A DNA stretch of 64,000 bases. Source: Aquatica leii. Taxonomy: Eukaryota; Arthropoda; Insecta; Coleoptera; Lampyridae. How positions within the stretch are numbered: the stretch's first letter is position 1; every line of letters starts with the position of its first letter. The translations under genes were made by a program, and so were the position numbers. Below the pieces are notes generated by a model, which was given only the letters and a program-made list of their open reading frames with translations, searched no databases and was not told the DNA's origin. The stretch covers positions 89,003,389-89,067,388 of the forward strand of contig CM069435.1 in the NCBI GenBank assembly GCA_035610365.1. The letters run 5' to 3'. Positions 26,040 through 39,780 of the stretch are shown piece by piece.

Positions 26040-27975
26040 AGTTTGCGCACAAAAACTAAAAGGATCACTGGAAAATGAGTTGGTTGAATATTGTCTTGCT
26101 ATGGAAGCATCGTTTTTTTGACTAACGCGTTCAGACTTGCGAAAAATCGCTTTACAGCTTACCGTAAGAAACAATCTTATCCTTTTGGTGCCGATAATGC
26201 TGGAAGGTTGTTCCTTAAACTTCACCAAGCACAATTCTCCAAAAGAAAGCTTACCGGAACATCTTATTCCAGAGCGCTGGGTTTTAGCAAAGAAAACGTA
26301 AGTCTTCTTCAGTCATATTATAGATCTCTACAAGAAAGGAAAATATACTCTGGATAGAATATTCAACGTCGACGAGAGTGGAATTTTAATTGTACAGTCG
26401 AAAGTGGCAAGAATAGTTGGTCTCCGAGGTAAAAAGCAAATCGTTTTTTCGACATCTGCTGAGCGTGGATCATTAATTACAATTGTTGTATGCATAATTG
26501 CTGCAACAACATTGGGTCCTCCTCTTGTGATCTTTCTTAGAAAAAACATGAATGTTCAACTGCAGGAAGGAGCTTAACTCGGATCAATTGTTGCTGCTCA
26601 TCCCTCAGGCTGGATCCAGACAAACATATTTACCCAGTGCTTCTAACTCTTTGTACAGTTTGTTAAGCCCACCGAGCATAAATCAGTGTTGTTACATCTG
26701 GATGGTTATTACAGCCGCATACAAAGCATCAATTTGTTCAATTTGGCCAGAAGAAACCATAGCATCATCATCTCGCTTCCACCGAATTCTTCGCATAAGA
26801 TGCAGCCCCTCGACCAAACATTTATTGGTTTACTAAAAATATATTACAGTAAAGATATCAGAGAGTGACTGTGTCATAACAATCGCGCCGTAAGTGCTTT
26901 TGATGTAATGGAATTCTTTGGAAAAGCATACATCAAATGCCAGACTACACAGATCTCAATCAAGGGCTTCCGAGTCACTGGCATCTATCCCTTAGATAGA
27001 AACAAATTTACCAACAATGAATTTATTGAAGAGGCCAGCAAGATGCGAAAAGGAACTGATGAAAATCTAGTGGACACCAGCATCTTAAGCCAACGTCGCA
27101 ATAATAACCAGGAAATCTGCGAATCACTTACTCCATCGACGTTTTTCTGTGAACAAAGCCAGAAGACGACACCTCCTGTCACTTAGGAATCTACACAAAT
27201 ACTGCCATCAAAGTTTTGTCATGTGAATCCATTTGAAATAACGCCAATCTCACAAGTAAAGGAATTTCAACGAAAGGAAGAAAAACCTGCAAATCTCAAA
27301 TCATAACTCTTTGCTATATAAGACTGACTTGCAGCAGTCTATTGAAACCAAAGCAAGTAAACTACTCACCAAACAGCTTTCAACAAGTCGAGGACGTGGC
27401 CGTGAATCAAAAACAAAATCTGTTCAACAAACAAGTTTGAGAAGCACGCACAAAGCAAGAGGAAGCCAAAAGACGTCTCAAACTAGCTGAGGAGATATCA
27501 AGCAGTGAAGAAGACATTGGTGAAATTTCCTTAAGCCAATCATCTGAATTGGAACTTTGTCCGGAGGAATCGGCACCAGCCTGTGATGACGCGGAGTGTA
27601 TTTTCCGCTGTGTAAAGTATTCACAAAAAAAAAGAAGAGCAGTGGGTAATTTGTTTAAGGTGCTCTATGTAGGCTCACGTCGACTGCGCCGTCGCCGAAA
27701 CAAACACAAACAAAAATAAAAACGATGTTTCATTATCGTTCACTTTTTGATTATTTCCCATTATATGCATCATTTATGTAAAATTCGAAAAATGCACGTC
27801 GCAAGTTTTTCCAAATTTGTAAAAAATAAGTCTTGTCTCAAATTTGTGTCAAAAGTATATTAGAAATAATTGTTTACAGTTTGCAATGCAGGTATTTTAA
27901 CTTCCATATGTTGAATACTTCAAATGTTTGAACGCGAAAAAGTGAATGGAGTTCTGACTTTGACGACTTTTCTGT
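26040..27975 (+). mobile_element. Tigger/pogo-type DNA transposon remnant inserted in array C
   Basis: Array C words stop just after 26,040 and resume at about 27,970. The interior encodes pieces of a jerky/Tigger-type transposase. I see no terminal inverted repeats. The left edge begins inside coding sequence, so the 5' end with the DNA-binding domain appears to be missing. The segment at 27,720-27,970 is non-coding 3' sequence. Confidence 0.7.
26060..27720 (+). pseudogene. Decayed Tigger/jerky-like DDE transposase
   Basis: Parts of a DDE_1-type transposase appear in order but in three frames. They are GTSYSRALGFSKENVSLLQS (26,091-26,357), IFNVDESGI with the first catalytic Asp (about 26,360), VQSKVARIVGLRGKKQ, HPSGWIQTNIFTQCF (about 26,600), LLHLDGYYSRI with the second Asp (about 26,690), and SLPPNSSHKMQPLDQTF (about 26,780). 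The tail is GFRVTGIYPLDRNKF (26,908-27,186), with a basic C-terminus to 27,720. In the family the second Asp is normally followed by Asn (LDNHxSH), but here it is Gly. At least three frameshifts and several stops are present, so it is inactive. The N-terminal helix-turn-helix/CENP-B part is not found. Confidence 0.75.
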
Positions 27976-30900
27976 ACTTTAAAAAACCCAATCTAGTTAC
28001 GATTTAAAAACTCAATATAACTTTACTTTAAAAAGACAACTCAACTTTACCTTAAATTTTTAATCTAGCTTTATTTTAAAACCCTACACTAATTGTACTT
28101 TAAAAGTACAATCTAATCTTAGTTTGAAAATGTAATCTAACTTTGTTTTGAAAATCGTATCTAACTTTTTTAAAAACAAATCCTGCTTTAGTTGAAACTT
28201 CAATCTAATCTTACTTTAAAAAATGGTTCTACTTTTACCTTAAAAATCTAATTTTATCTTGAAAAACTAATCTAGCGTTGTTTTGTTTTAAAAAACTATC
28301 TTGAAAAAAAATCTAGTTTTCGTCAAATATTTTATTTAATCTCTACTTTTAACTTTACTTGAAAAAAATCTAATCTAACTTTATTTTAAAAAGATTAACC
28401 AACATTATCTTAAAAAAACTAATCTAGCTTTATTTTATAATCTTAAGTACTTCAAAAGTACAATCTAATCTTAGTTTGAAAATGTAATCTATCTAGTTTT
28501 GGTTGAAACTTTAATCTAATCTTACTTTAAAAAATAGTCTCAACTTTACCTTAAAAATCGAATCTAGCTTCATTTTAAAACCTTACACTAACTTTACTTC
28601 AAAAGTAAAATCTACTCTTGGCTTAATCTCTCCTTAAAAATATTTGTTATTTTTATTTTAAAACTTCATTCTAACTTTTTTAAAAAGACAACCCAACTTT
28701 ACCTTAAAAATCAAATTTTGTTTAATTTTAGAACCTTACTCTAACTATACTTTAAAAGTACAATCTAATCTTAGTTTAAAAATTTAATCTAACAATGTCT
28801 TGTAAAGCCTGTCTCAGTTTGTTTTCAAAAACTAAGCTAGCTTTGGTTGAAACTTCAATCTAGTGTCACTTTAAAAAGTGGTTCCAACTTTCTATCTAGC
28901 GTCGGTCAAAAATTGGATCTAATATTTGCTTGAATAACTCTTTTATTCTTGTTTTAAAATTTAAATTTTAAGTGTGTTTAAAAAAATTCAATATAAGTTT
29001 AAAAAAGTCAATCTAACTTTATTTTAAAAAAATGACTCAATTTTACCTTAAAATTGAATCTAGCTTTATTATAAAATTCTACACTAGCTGTACTTTAAAA
29101 GTACAATCAATCAAATATTAGTTTGAAAACGCAATCTAACTTTATTTAAAAAATCTATCTAGCTTTATTTTCAAAAACCAATTTAGTTTTGGTTAAAACT
29201 ACAATCTAGTTTTACTTTGAAAAATGGTTTTAACTTTACATTCAAGGTCTAATTTAACGCCTACATAAAAAATAAATCTAAATTGAAAAGTTTAATCTAA
29301 CTTTATCCTAAAAAACAAATCTAACGTTGCCGTTAGTAAAAAATTTATTGATTTAATTTTACTAAAATCTAGTTTTACCACACTTCAAAGGTCAATCTAA
29401 CCTCGTTTTAAAGAGATAACCCAACTTTAATTTAAATTTAATTAATTTAAAAATCGAATCTAGAGACTTTGAATTAACTGCACCTTAACTTTAAAAACTA
29501 ATCTAACTTTGATCAAAAAATGCAAGCTCCTTTAGAAATTCTTTTGGTTATCTACTATTTAAAAAATCAATTGACTAAACTAAAAAAAACTAAATTAACT
29601 ACACTATAAAAAGTCAATCTAGCTTTAATAAAAAAACAACTTATAGATTTACTTTAACTTCATTTTAAAACCTTAAATTTTAAAAGCAAAATATACCGTT
29701 TTTTTTGAAAATGTAATCTAATTTTATTTGAAAAGTTTATCTAGCTTTCTTTTTAAAAACCAATTTAGTCTTAGTTAAAATTTTAATCTAATTTTACCTT
29801 GAAAAACTATCCTAACTTAACATCAAAAGTGTAATCTAACGCCACGATAAAAAGTCGATCTAACTTTAATAGCTTCATCTGAATTTATCTTGAAAAACTT
29901 TTTTATACTTATTTTAAAACTAATTGTAACTTTACTTTAAAAAATCCAACTTTGCCACACTATAAAAGTCAATCTAACCCAACTTTTAAAAGCTAGCTCA
30001 ACTTTACTTCAGCAATCTATTCTAGCTTCATTTTAAAACAGTCAATCTAACTTTAAAAACCTAATTTAATTTACTTTGAAGCACTAATCTAGCCTTAGTA
30101 AAAATTCGATTTTAAAAAGACAAACTAACTTTACTTTGTTTTGAAAAGCTCATTTAACTTTGCTTTTAAAAACTAAACTAGCTTTGGTTAAAATTTCAAT
30201 CTAGTTTCACTTTGAAAAGTGGTTCTAGCTTTACATTAAAAGTTTTATCTAACGTAGACATCAAAAGTCAATCTAACTTCAATTTAAAAAAAAACAACTT
30301 ATAAATCTAATCTAGTTTTATATTAAAACCGTAAACTTTAAAATCGCAATTTAACGTTTCTCTGAAAATTTAAGTTCAATTTAACATTATCTTGAAAACA
30401 AATCTAGCGTTGTTTAAAAATTTGATCTAATTTCTGCTTGAATACTTTTATTTTAAAAATAAATTTTAACTGTATTTTCAAAAATCCAATTTTCCACACT
30501 AAAGTCAATCTAACTTCACTATTAAAAGATAAATGCACTTTACTTTAAAAATGTAATCTAGCTTTATTTTAAAACGCTAAACTACACTTTAAAAGTATAA
30601 TCTAACTTTATTTTAAAAATGTATTCTAACTTTATTTAGAAAAGTCCGTCTAACTTTATTTTAAAAAACTAATCCAGTTAGTTTGAAACTACAGTTAAGT
30701 CATACTTTGAAAAATGGTTTTAATCTCACATTAAAAGTTTAGCTATATTTTGAAAAATCAATCAAGCGTTGGTTAAAAATTCATAGAATCTTTATTTTTT
30801 GACACTGTTCTGACGTTGATGAAAAATTTAGTTTAATTTCTCTATAAAAATCTTTTTTATTCTCATTTTAAAAATCAGTTTTGACTGCATTTTAAAAAAT

Positions 30901-33269
30901 GCAATGTAGTCACACTTTAAAAAGTTAATCTAACCTCATTTTACATTAAAAATTTAATCTAGCTTCATTTTGAGACCGTGAACTAACTGCACTTTAAAAG
31001 TACATTTTAACCTTACCTTGGAAATGTAATAAAACTTGATTTTGAGAATTCGACTGAACCTTATTTTCAAAAACGAATCTAGCATTGCTTAAAAATCTAT
31101 TTAATCTTTTTTTTTGAAAAAACTAGTACAACGCCAATCTAAAATCTAAATCTAACTTCAAAAGTAAAATCTAACTTCACCTTAAAACATTAATCTAGCA
31201 TTGGTCTAAAATTCAGACTAATCTCTCTTTAAAAACCTTTTTATTATCTTAAAAATTAATTTTGATTTTACTTTAAAAAAAGTAACCTAGTCACACATTA
31301 AAAAGTTAATCTAATTTTACTTAAATCACACAACTCAACTTTGTATTAAAAACCTAAACAAGCTTTATTTTGAAACTCTAATCTTATTTTGAAAAGTGTG
31401 TTTAACCAATTTAGCTTTAGTTGAAACTTCAATCTAGTCTTACTTTGAAAAATTTTTCAAACTTCACATAAAAAAATTAACTTTAATTTAAAAAATACAA
31501 AAAAAAGTAACTGTTTTTCTAAAAATCTAACACCAACTTAAAAAGTCAGTCTAACCTTAGAATAAAAAGACAACTAAACTTTAAAAATTTAATCTAGCTT
31601 CATTTTGAAACTTTGAACTAACTTAATCTAACTGTATCTTTAAAAACTAATCTAACGTTGATCAAGAATTTGATTTAATCTGTGCTTGAAAATCTCTTCT
31701 ATTCTTATTTTAAAAATCAATTTTAACTAACACTTAGAAAAGTCAATCTAACTACACTATCAACGGATAACCTAACCTTACTTCAAAAATCGAATCTAGC
31801 TTTATGTTAAGACCTTGAACTAATTTCAATTTAAAAGTATCCTTACTTTGAGAAAAATTTTGTTAAACCTTATTTTTAAAAACCGATCTAGCTTTAGTTG
31901 AAACTTCTATTTAGTGTTACTTGGAAAAATTGTTCTAACTTTACATTGAAGGACTAACTTTATTTAAAAAAATCCATCTAAAGTTGTTTATTAAAGCATC
32001 GAACCTTTTTTTAAAAATGTAGCGCTAACTTAAAAACGCAATCTAAATAACGTTTAATTTAACTTCAACTTAACCCTAAAAAACTAATCAAGCTCTAGTC
32101 AAAAAATGCATTTTTTAAATTATCCATTATCTTAAAAATCAATTAATTGTACTTTAAAAAATCTAATTTAACCACACCTTAAAAAGTTAATCTAGCTTCA
32201 ACTATCTAGCTTTATTTTTAATCCAGCTTTAGTTAAAATTTCAATCTAATTTCATTTTGAAAAATGCTCCTAAGTTAACCTAGATAGTGTAATCTAACGC
32301 TAACGTAAAAAGTTGATATAACCTTAAAAACTTAATTTAACTTTATTTTGAAAAATTAATCTAGCGTTGGACCAAAATTTGATCTAATTTCTATTTAAAA
32401 ATCTCTTTTATTATTATTGTAAAACTAATTTTAACTGTATTTTAAAAAATCAAATTTTGCTACATTTTAAAATTCAATCTAACTTCACTTTAAAAAAAAA
32501 GCTTCAAAAATCTAATCGAACTTTATTTTAAAAAAATTAATTTAATTTTAAAAGTTTAATTTAACTTACCTTGAAAGACTAGTCTAAAGTTAGTAAAAAA
32601 TTGATTTTAAAAAGACAAACCAGATTTACTTTAAAAATTGAATCTAGCTTCATTTTAAAACTCTACAGTAACTGTACTTCAAAGCTATAGCCTCAAGTTA
32701 GTTTGAAAATGCAATCTAACTTTATTTTGAAAAATGCGTTTTTTAGCTCTGGTTGAAACTTCAATTTAACCTCACTTTAGAAAGTGGTTTTAGTTTTACA
32801 TTAAGATCTAACGTCAACATAAAAGTCGATCGAATTTTAAACGCTTAATCTAACATTATCTTGAAAAACGAATCTAGTGTTACTCAAGAATTTGATCTCA
32901 TCTCTCCTTCAATATTCTTATTTTAAACATCAATTTTAAATGTATTTTAAAAAATCCAATTTTCCACACTTTAAAAAGTCGATCTAACTTTACTATCAAA
33001 AGATAATCTAGCTTTATTTTGTAACGTTAACATACAATTCAAAAGTACAATCTATCCTTACTTTAAAAACGGATTTAAAAAATCTCGTCTAACATAATTT
33101 TTTAAAATGAATCGTTGTTTTAAAATGTATCTAATCTTTTTCTTAAAAAACTGTTTCATCAACCTAAAAAGTAAATCTAGCTTTACCTTGAAACACCAAT
33201 CTAGCATTAGTCAAGAATTTCATTTTCTTATCTTAAAAATTAATTTTGACTGTACTTTAACTCGATCTA

Positions 33270-33296
33270 ACTTTACTTTACTTTACTTTACTTTTA
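33270..33296. repeat. Short CTTTA pentanucleotide microsatellite
   Basis: The text actttactttactttacttt is five near-perfect copies of ACTTT. It probably arose by slippage of the array C word that contains 'ctttactttaaaa'. Confidence 0.7.
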
Positions 33297-34520
33297 AATA
33301 GACAACACAATTTTACATTACAAACCTAAATTAACTTCATTTTGAAACTGACTATTTTAAAAGTACAATCTAACTTTACTTTGGAAATGAAATCTAACTT
33401 TATTTTGAAAAACTTGTTAAATTTTATTTTCAAAAATCTAGCTTTTGTTAAAACTTTAATCTACTTTTACTTCGACAAACTTCACATTGACAGAATAACT
33501 TTATTTAAAAAATTTAGCGTAGTGTAAGAATTTAATTTTATTTTTAAATTTAACGCCAACTTAAAAAGTTAACCTAATTAGATAGCTACCTTTAATTTAC
33601 CTTACCTTGAAAATACAAAATTAACCCTACTATATTTTAAAAATCCAATCTAGCTTAATTTTGAAACACTACACTACACTTCTAAAGCCAAAATTAAAAT
33701 TAGATTTAACTTTATCTTAAAAAACTAATCTAGCTTTAGTCAAAAAATTCAATGTATTTTTTTTTAAATTTTTTAAATTCCTATCTTAAAAATCAATTTT
33801 GACTTTTCTTTAATAAATCTAACCTAACCACACTTTAAAAAGCGATTCTAGATTCAATTAAAAACAATTTATAAATGCAATCTAGCTTCATTTTAAAAGT
33901 GTAAATTTTAAAAGCACAAGCTAACCTTACTTTAAAAATGTGATTTTATTTGAAAAGCTAATCCAACTTTATTTTCAAAAACCAATCTAACTTTAGTTGA
34001 AACTTGAATCTAGTTTCACTTAAAAAAATATTCCTAACCACAAATTAAGAGTCTATTCTAAAAATTAAATCGAATTACTTTACTCTCATAATAAAAGTTA
34101 ATTCTAACTCTGAAAAGTCAATTTAAAAACTTAATCTAACTTTGATTGAAACATTTAACCTAGCTTTACTTTACAAATGCGTTTATACTATATTTTAAAA
34201 ATTAATTATAACTGTACCAATCTAGCTTTTTTGTAAAGTTAGAATTTATTTCATTTGAAAAGTTTAACCTAATTTCATTTTAAAAAGTCAACGTAAACCT
34301 AATCTTACTTAAAAAATTGAATCCATCTTGACTTTTAGAAGCTAATCTAACTGTAGTTTAAAAACTCAAACTAACTTTACTTTAAAAACCTAATCTAATT
34401 TCATTTTAAAAACGTATTATAGCTTCACTTTGATAATTTAGAATAACCTCACTTTAAAAACTAATCTACGGGCACAATCAAATCTAATTTAACTTCAACG
34501 CACTTACTCAATAAACTGTT

Positions 34521-36900
34521 GAGAATTTAAAATAAATTGAGGTTGACCGCTTCATAAACAACTGAATTTCTACAATCTACGATTTTTAGAATCTGATAAG
34601 ATTTGCAACATGTATAACCACAATTTATTGCCGCGTGTCCTTTTTCGCGACGTTCGCGTTTCTTAACAAAATCTTAAATCGTGGCCTACTTTGATTTCAA
34701 CATTTTCAACTGTAATAAATCGATTCATCCGCCAGGCTTATCGTATCAAACAAATTCCATTAGACACCGGTTTTGTAGCCACCTTAAAATTTTATACGAT
34801 AGAAAAGAGTTACCGATTCTGCGGTAATATTAGGTTGTCATATTGATTTATCTTTAATTACGCGTAAGTTGGCACGGTTCAAGTTGTTTCAGATTAAGTC
34901 ACAGTAGGCCATGCACACAAACAATCAAATACTTAAAAAAAATTATCGTTATCATACAACATTTTTAAAATAAACCACTTTATTTTGTTTTTCTATTACC
35001 AAGCGAGATGGTGTTCAAACGATAAAAAAAAGAATTGTTCTAATAAAATTGGTTTACTTAAAAATGTTACGAGCAAAGTAAAGTAATTATTTTTAAAAAG
35101 TATTTTTTTTACATTAGTTCTACGAATACAAATTTAGGTTTGTTCAATTCTAAATAAATTTGTGCTTTCTTAAAAATATAGTTTTGTTGGGTTTTGTTTC
35201 TAAATAACTCAATATTTAGGTATATAGGTACATACGCGACTGATTTTAGTTTTACTAAACAAATTAGTGCAACGTTTTGTTGATCTACGGTTGATATTAA
35301 TCTGAAAATTAGTAAAAAAGAAAATCTCAGCTTGCATTGTACAGCGTACGTAAGAATTCGTCGATAACGCGAATCAGTTCTTTTGAATTACATTGTTTAT
35401 TGAGCGTTTATGATATTTTTATCTATTAGATTAGAATTGCGGTCTCGATTACGCTATGCTTTTTGTTTCAGTGCCCGTTCGCCAAGTTCAAAGACTTCCA
35501 CTAGCAAGACGAAGTTGGCGCTGATTACGTCAATTTATAAATCACGGCCAGCTGCGATGTGCGTCTTAATTACGTTTTTTCTTGGCACAAACACTGTCAA
35601 TCGATAAGACGACACGGGCGTAATAAAATACAATGGAGAAAAAAGACGCGCGTCTAATTAAATAAGAAAAGAGGTTATTCGTGCCATTGGTTAGAAAAGA
35701 AAAGAGAGTGGCCAGAAAGAGAAGTAAAAAATATTAAAGGGGGGTTTGCGTTCACTCTTCTTATTCGTCTGAGGAATAATAAAGCAACCCTTTTTAATTC
35801 CCCTCTCTCTTTTTAAAACCCAACCCTCTTCAATATCAATATCGAAGAAGACATATTTTTTTTCTAGCTCTTTCGATGGAATTTTCCGAGTTTTTCCGGT
35901 TAAGGTATAAGGTAGGAAAAGTTAACGTTCTATGTCTATTGTTGCGGATATGTGGTTATTGTTCCATTACCGCACTTGTGCCAACCTTACGAAATTATAT
36001 TCGTAAAAGAGCGGAAACGGGGGAGGAAAACAGAGATAGTCGCGCCTCGGGCCTTATTTAACGTTAGGACATTTTCTAAAGAAGTTGTTGTTATCATATC
36101 AATAATGAATAACGTAAATGTGGGAATAAGTCACGTGCTTTTCTAAGCTGCACTTATCATCCTCTTTCCCCTAGTCCTCTACGAAAAAAATCGTAAGAAC
36201 CGGAGCATTAATTAATCAACGCCGAAAAGGGGACGATTCAACAAGAACCCGATACGAAAATTATTAGGCGGCGTTGTTTTTCTTTCCACCGCCATTTTAA
36301 CAAAAATCGCCTTCTTTTGTTTCGAGCGTTTGCTACGAAACGAACGTTTTAGGGACGCGAAAGAAGGCAGAACGGGTTGACAAATTAAGACATAGACATT
36401 TTGTGGCATCTTAATCTTAATTCTAAGATAAATTAGCTAGCGAAATACTTTCATTAATCTAGATCAAGTTATCTAAGACGCCATTTCAATTAGCGATTGT
36501 TTGTTGAGCGTTTTTTCGCGTGGGCGCGCGCAAACGAAAAACAATTTAAAAATAGGCTTTTTTAGTTGAAAAAAATGTCTAGACGTAAGTCGTAACTATG
36601 TCATAACAAACATCTCAAAGGGTAGTCCGTTCAATACTTCTTCTTTACCTTATTTCCTCACCCTCCGCACCACTCGTTCTCACCCATCCCCTCTTAAAAA
36701 TATCCACAGCTCTCTTTCAAAACTGCATTTTCTATTCTTGGCTTAACGCAGTTTTTTTCACGATTTTTTTTGCAAAATCGTCGATAGGTATCTGTGAAAC
36801 AAGTGAAACGTTCCTATGATTACTTAATTTTCTATAACGCACCAACACATTTTCTTGTCGTTTTAAAAAAGCTAAAGTTCGACGACCGTAAGACATTCGA
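34521..36900. other. CpG-containing island after array C, no gene seen
   Basis: GTGGCCTACTTTGATTTCAA at 34,681-34,700 and ACAGTAGGCCA at 34,901-34,911 repeat the pair found at 20,925 and 21,117 on the other side of array C, in the same orientation. A PHO/YY1-like GCCGCCAT variant (ACCGCCATTTTAAC) lies at 36,289-36,302. Pyrimidine-rich tracts occur at 35,780-35,830 and 36,640-36,710. Open frames of 61-65 codons at 35,410-36,409 lack recognisable motifs and overlap each other, so I do not call them genes. Confidence 0.4.
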
Positions 36901-39780
36901 TACCTATTTTTTAACCAAATTTAGCTTACTTTGACTTTGTTTATATCAATTGTTCTACAATTACAAAACTCTTCGTAGGTACGTTGAGTCGTAAGAAATT
37001 AAAATTTACAAACTAAGATTTATCGATTATTGAGATATTTAAGGTAGGTACAGCACTATTACAATAAGATTAAATTTTAATACTTAACGGTGCAACTTAA
37101 ATCGAAAGCAATTAGCGACGAAGTATAAAATTTTTAAATAGACTTAAAGTTTCGAGGATTAAAAACTACAGTTTGATAACGTTAAGGTAAGGATTATTTC
37201 TTTCGTTACAGCTCGATTATATTGCAATAAATATACACAGTAACAGTGTTTTTTTTTCTTTATCTTTTAAGCATTATAGTTTCAAGAACGAAGTAAGAAA
37301 AATTAACATCTATAGTTTTGTTAGTATAGCTCGACCACATTAAGCAAATAATTTAATTACAGCTTGACAATGCTAAGCTAAATAAAGTGTTGGTACTTGT
37401 GTTTGTCAATAGTTAACAACATATTAAATTAAGTATGAGACTGTTTGATATTTCAGTACAGTTCAATTACAACAGGACAATGTCGGTTGATTAGAATTAA
37501 ACTTCAATTTTTGGTTTAGAAACTAAAAGTAAAAAAAATATTTTAATTAAGTTTTGGTAAATATAGTTTGATTACTAGAATTAACTCGTTGATTGGAATC
37601 AATTAAATCAAAAACTAAATTCAACCAACTTTTTCTGCAAATATATTTTATATTTACTTAAAAAGATTAAATTTAAAATCATCATGTGACTCAGCTAAAT
37701 ATCTACAGTTTAATCACTACAAAAACTCACTGGTTGATTAAAATTATTGACTAATTTAAAAAATTGAGCGTAAATTTATACTGAAACTAAATCTTGTTTA
37801 TACTTTGATTACAAAACAAAATCAGATTCATTCAAGTTGGACACTTAAAAATTGATTGGTTGAATGGAATTAACTGCATTATAAATTAGTTTTGTTCCTG
37901 ATTGTTTTTAGTCTAAAATATTTAAAATAGCAATTATCTACTTCGTTTTGTTAAATACTGTTAGAATATAAAAGTTTACTCTTTGGTTAATCAACCAAAC
38001 CTGTTTGTAATTTTTTACTAGTAAAAAATTACAAAAATTAAATGGTTGATTTCAACTAACAGAAAAAGTATTTATTAATTTTTTTTCCTTAATTTTTATT
38101 TAAAATACATCACTAAAACGTAATTTTTGTTGATTCAAAAATAATGACTATAAAAAAATACAGGTCGATTGGAATTGAAAAAACAAAAATGATACAATAA
38201 TAACGTTTTTAAAGCTTAATGTTTTACTAAAAAACTAAAGAACACAATTCAATTACTAAATAAAAACAAAATAGTTTTAATTTTATCTAAATAGCTCAAG
38301 TGCTTCCCAATTTACTGGTTGATCGGTATCAACTAAAACAAAAGCAATTCGTCAAAACGCTTAGTGATTACTTTCAATCCGAAATACAGCAATAATAAAT
38401 GGAAGTGTAACTATGATTTTTTCAAAACAGTTCGATTACTACAAGAATCCATTGGTTGATAAGTTATCAGAAATTTGATATCATAATTATTTTTTTTAAT
38501 TTAATTACTCAACGCAAACTAAAATATAACTTAGATTTGTTAAATACAGTTCGATTATAACTACTAAAATTCACAAATTGTTTGCAACCGACGAAACCAA
38601 AGTATTGATCAATTTTTTTGACTGATTTATTTATGTTTAAAAGCCGCCAAATGAAATTTAAAATAAATTTCTGTTGACTATAGTTCGATTACTACTATAA
38701 AGTATCGGGCGATTAGAATTAAACTGAACCAAAAATTAAAAATTTTTGCTTTTATTATACACTAAAAAACTGTTAGTAAAAAATAAAGTTGATTATATTA
38801 TTAGTTCGATTACTAAATAAAAGTAACATTTTGATAAATTACTTCAAAATTTACGGGATGATCAAAATCAACTACCTACAACAAATACTACGAACCAGTA
38901 TTTTTATTGATTGATTTTTTACTAAAATATTGATCTGTGGCTATGATTTAGTTAGATCAACAGAAGCATTGAATATAATATTTTGTACCAATTATAGTTA
39001 TACTACAGTAAGCTTATGTCTGTGTTATATCTATCATTAAGTTGTGTATTAAACAAAAAAGAATACAATGTTGTGGTAAATGCATTTCGATTAGTAAGAA
39101 AATAGAAAGTGTAAAAAAAATCAACTAAGAACAGTACGACTACTATGAGGTGATATCGGTTTATCTGGATAATCGATCTAAAACGAAACTGTTTATATAA
39201 TTCTTCTTAAGATTAACAATCTTAAGATAAAAAATTATAACAGTTTTTATTCTAAACGAACTTTAATAAGCTATAATGGCAAATATAGTTAAATTACTAT
39301 AAGATGATTTTACATCATTACAGATCAATAACTATAACAAATTAATGTTAAATAAAAAAACTTTAACAATACGGTGTCAAATACATTGTAATTACTACAA
39401 GATAACTTGGGACAATATGTAACGAATTTAAGTAGTTTTGTAAGTATAGCGCGATTACGCTAAGTTAGTTAGTAGACAAAACCGCTAAGAACAAAAAACG
39501 TTACTAAGATCGGTTATTACATTAATCTTATAAAAAATAATTGGTAAGTACAAGTCAATAAATAGATAAAAATCGTTTTTGAAAAGTTTCGAATCATTAT
39601 TGATTAAAATCAAAAGATCGAGGTGGTTGGTTTCCTGCATTTTGTTTCTATAGTACTATTGACGTATAGATTTTTACTGTTTGCGTGTAGATAAAAGAAT
39701 CTCAACAATATAGTACCATTACTACAAATCTGAACTAATAAGATTATAATTCCAAATTTGCAAATAAAAACCTTCAACTA
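36901..39780. repeat. Degenerate satellite-like array, family D, about 120 bp
   Basis: A two-part unit recurs: 'acagttcgattactacaa', then 20-40 bases, then 'ttggttgattgaaattaac'. Anchors for 'agttcgattac' and variants lie near 37,448, 37,565, 37,707, 37,805, 38,434, 38,547, 38,683 and 38,805. The commonest spacing is 100-140 bases. The edges, especially near 39,000-39,780, are very degenerate. There is no coding sequence. Confidence 0.65.

Larger units (their letters stand above)
21190..34520. repeat. Large degenerate satellite-like array, family C
   Basis: About 11 kb of array sequence, excluding inserts, is built from variants of the word 'aatctaactttattttaaaa'. Variants appear in a recurring order: 'gacaacctaactttacctt', 'aatctagctttattttaaaa', 'ctgtactttaaaagtacaat', 'aatcttagtttgaaaatgt', 'ttcaaaaaccaatctagctt', 'gttgaaacttcaatctagt', 'aaatggttctaactttaca', 'aatctaacgccaacataaaa', 'aatctagcgttggtcaaaaa' and 'ctcttttattcttatttta'. 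The 'taacgccaacat' word lies near 22,190, 25,655, 29,250, 29,840, 32,290, 32,810 and 33,550. The shortest steps are 500-600 bases, which implies a higher-order unit of about that size. Open frames inside it (for example 33,107-33,527) are just translated repeat. Confidence 0.8.

Noticed and set aside
33107..33527. Two 61-64-codon plus-strand frames
   Set aside because: They are translations of array C words and a pentanucleotide microsatellite.
35410..36409. Four short overlapping frames in the island after array C
   Set aside because: They overlap in different frames and strands and have no recognisable domain.
37440..38810. tRNA T-loop-like GTTCGATTAC words
   Set aside because: No acceptor, D or anticodon arms accompany them, so they are satellite words and not tRNA genes.
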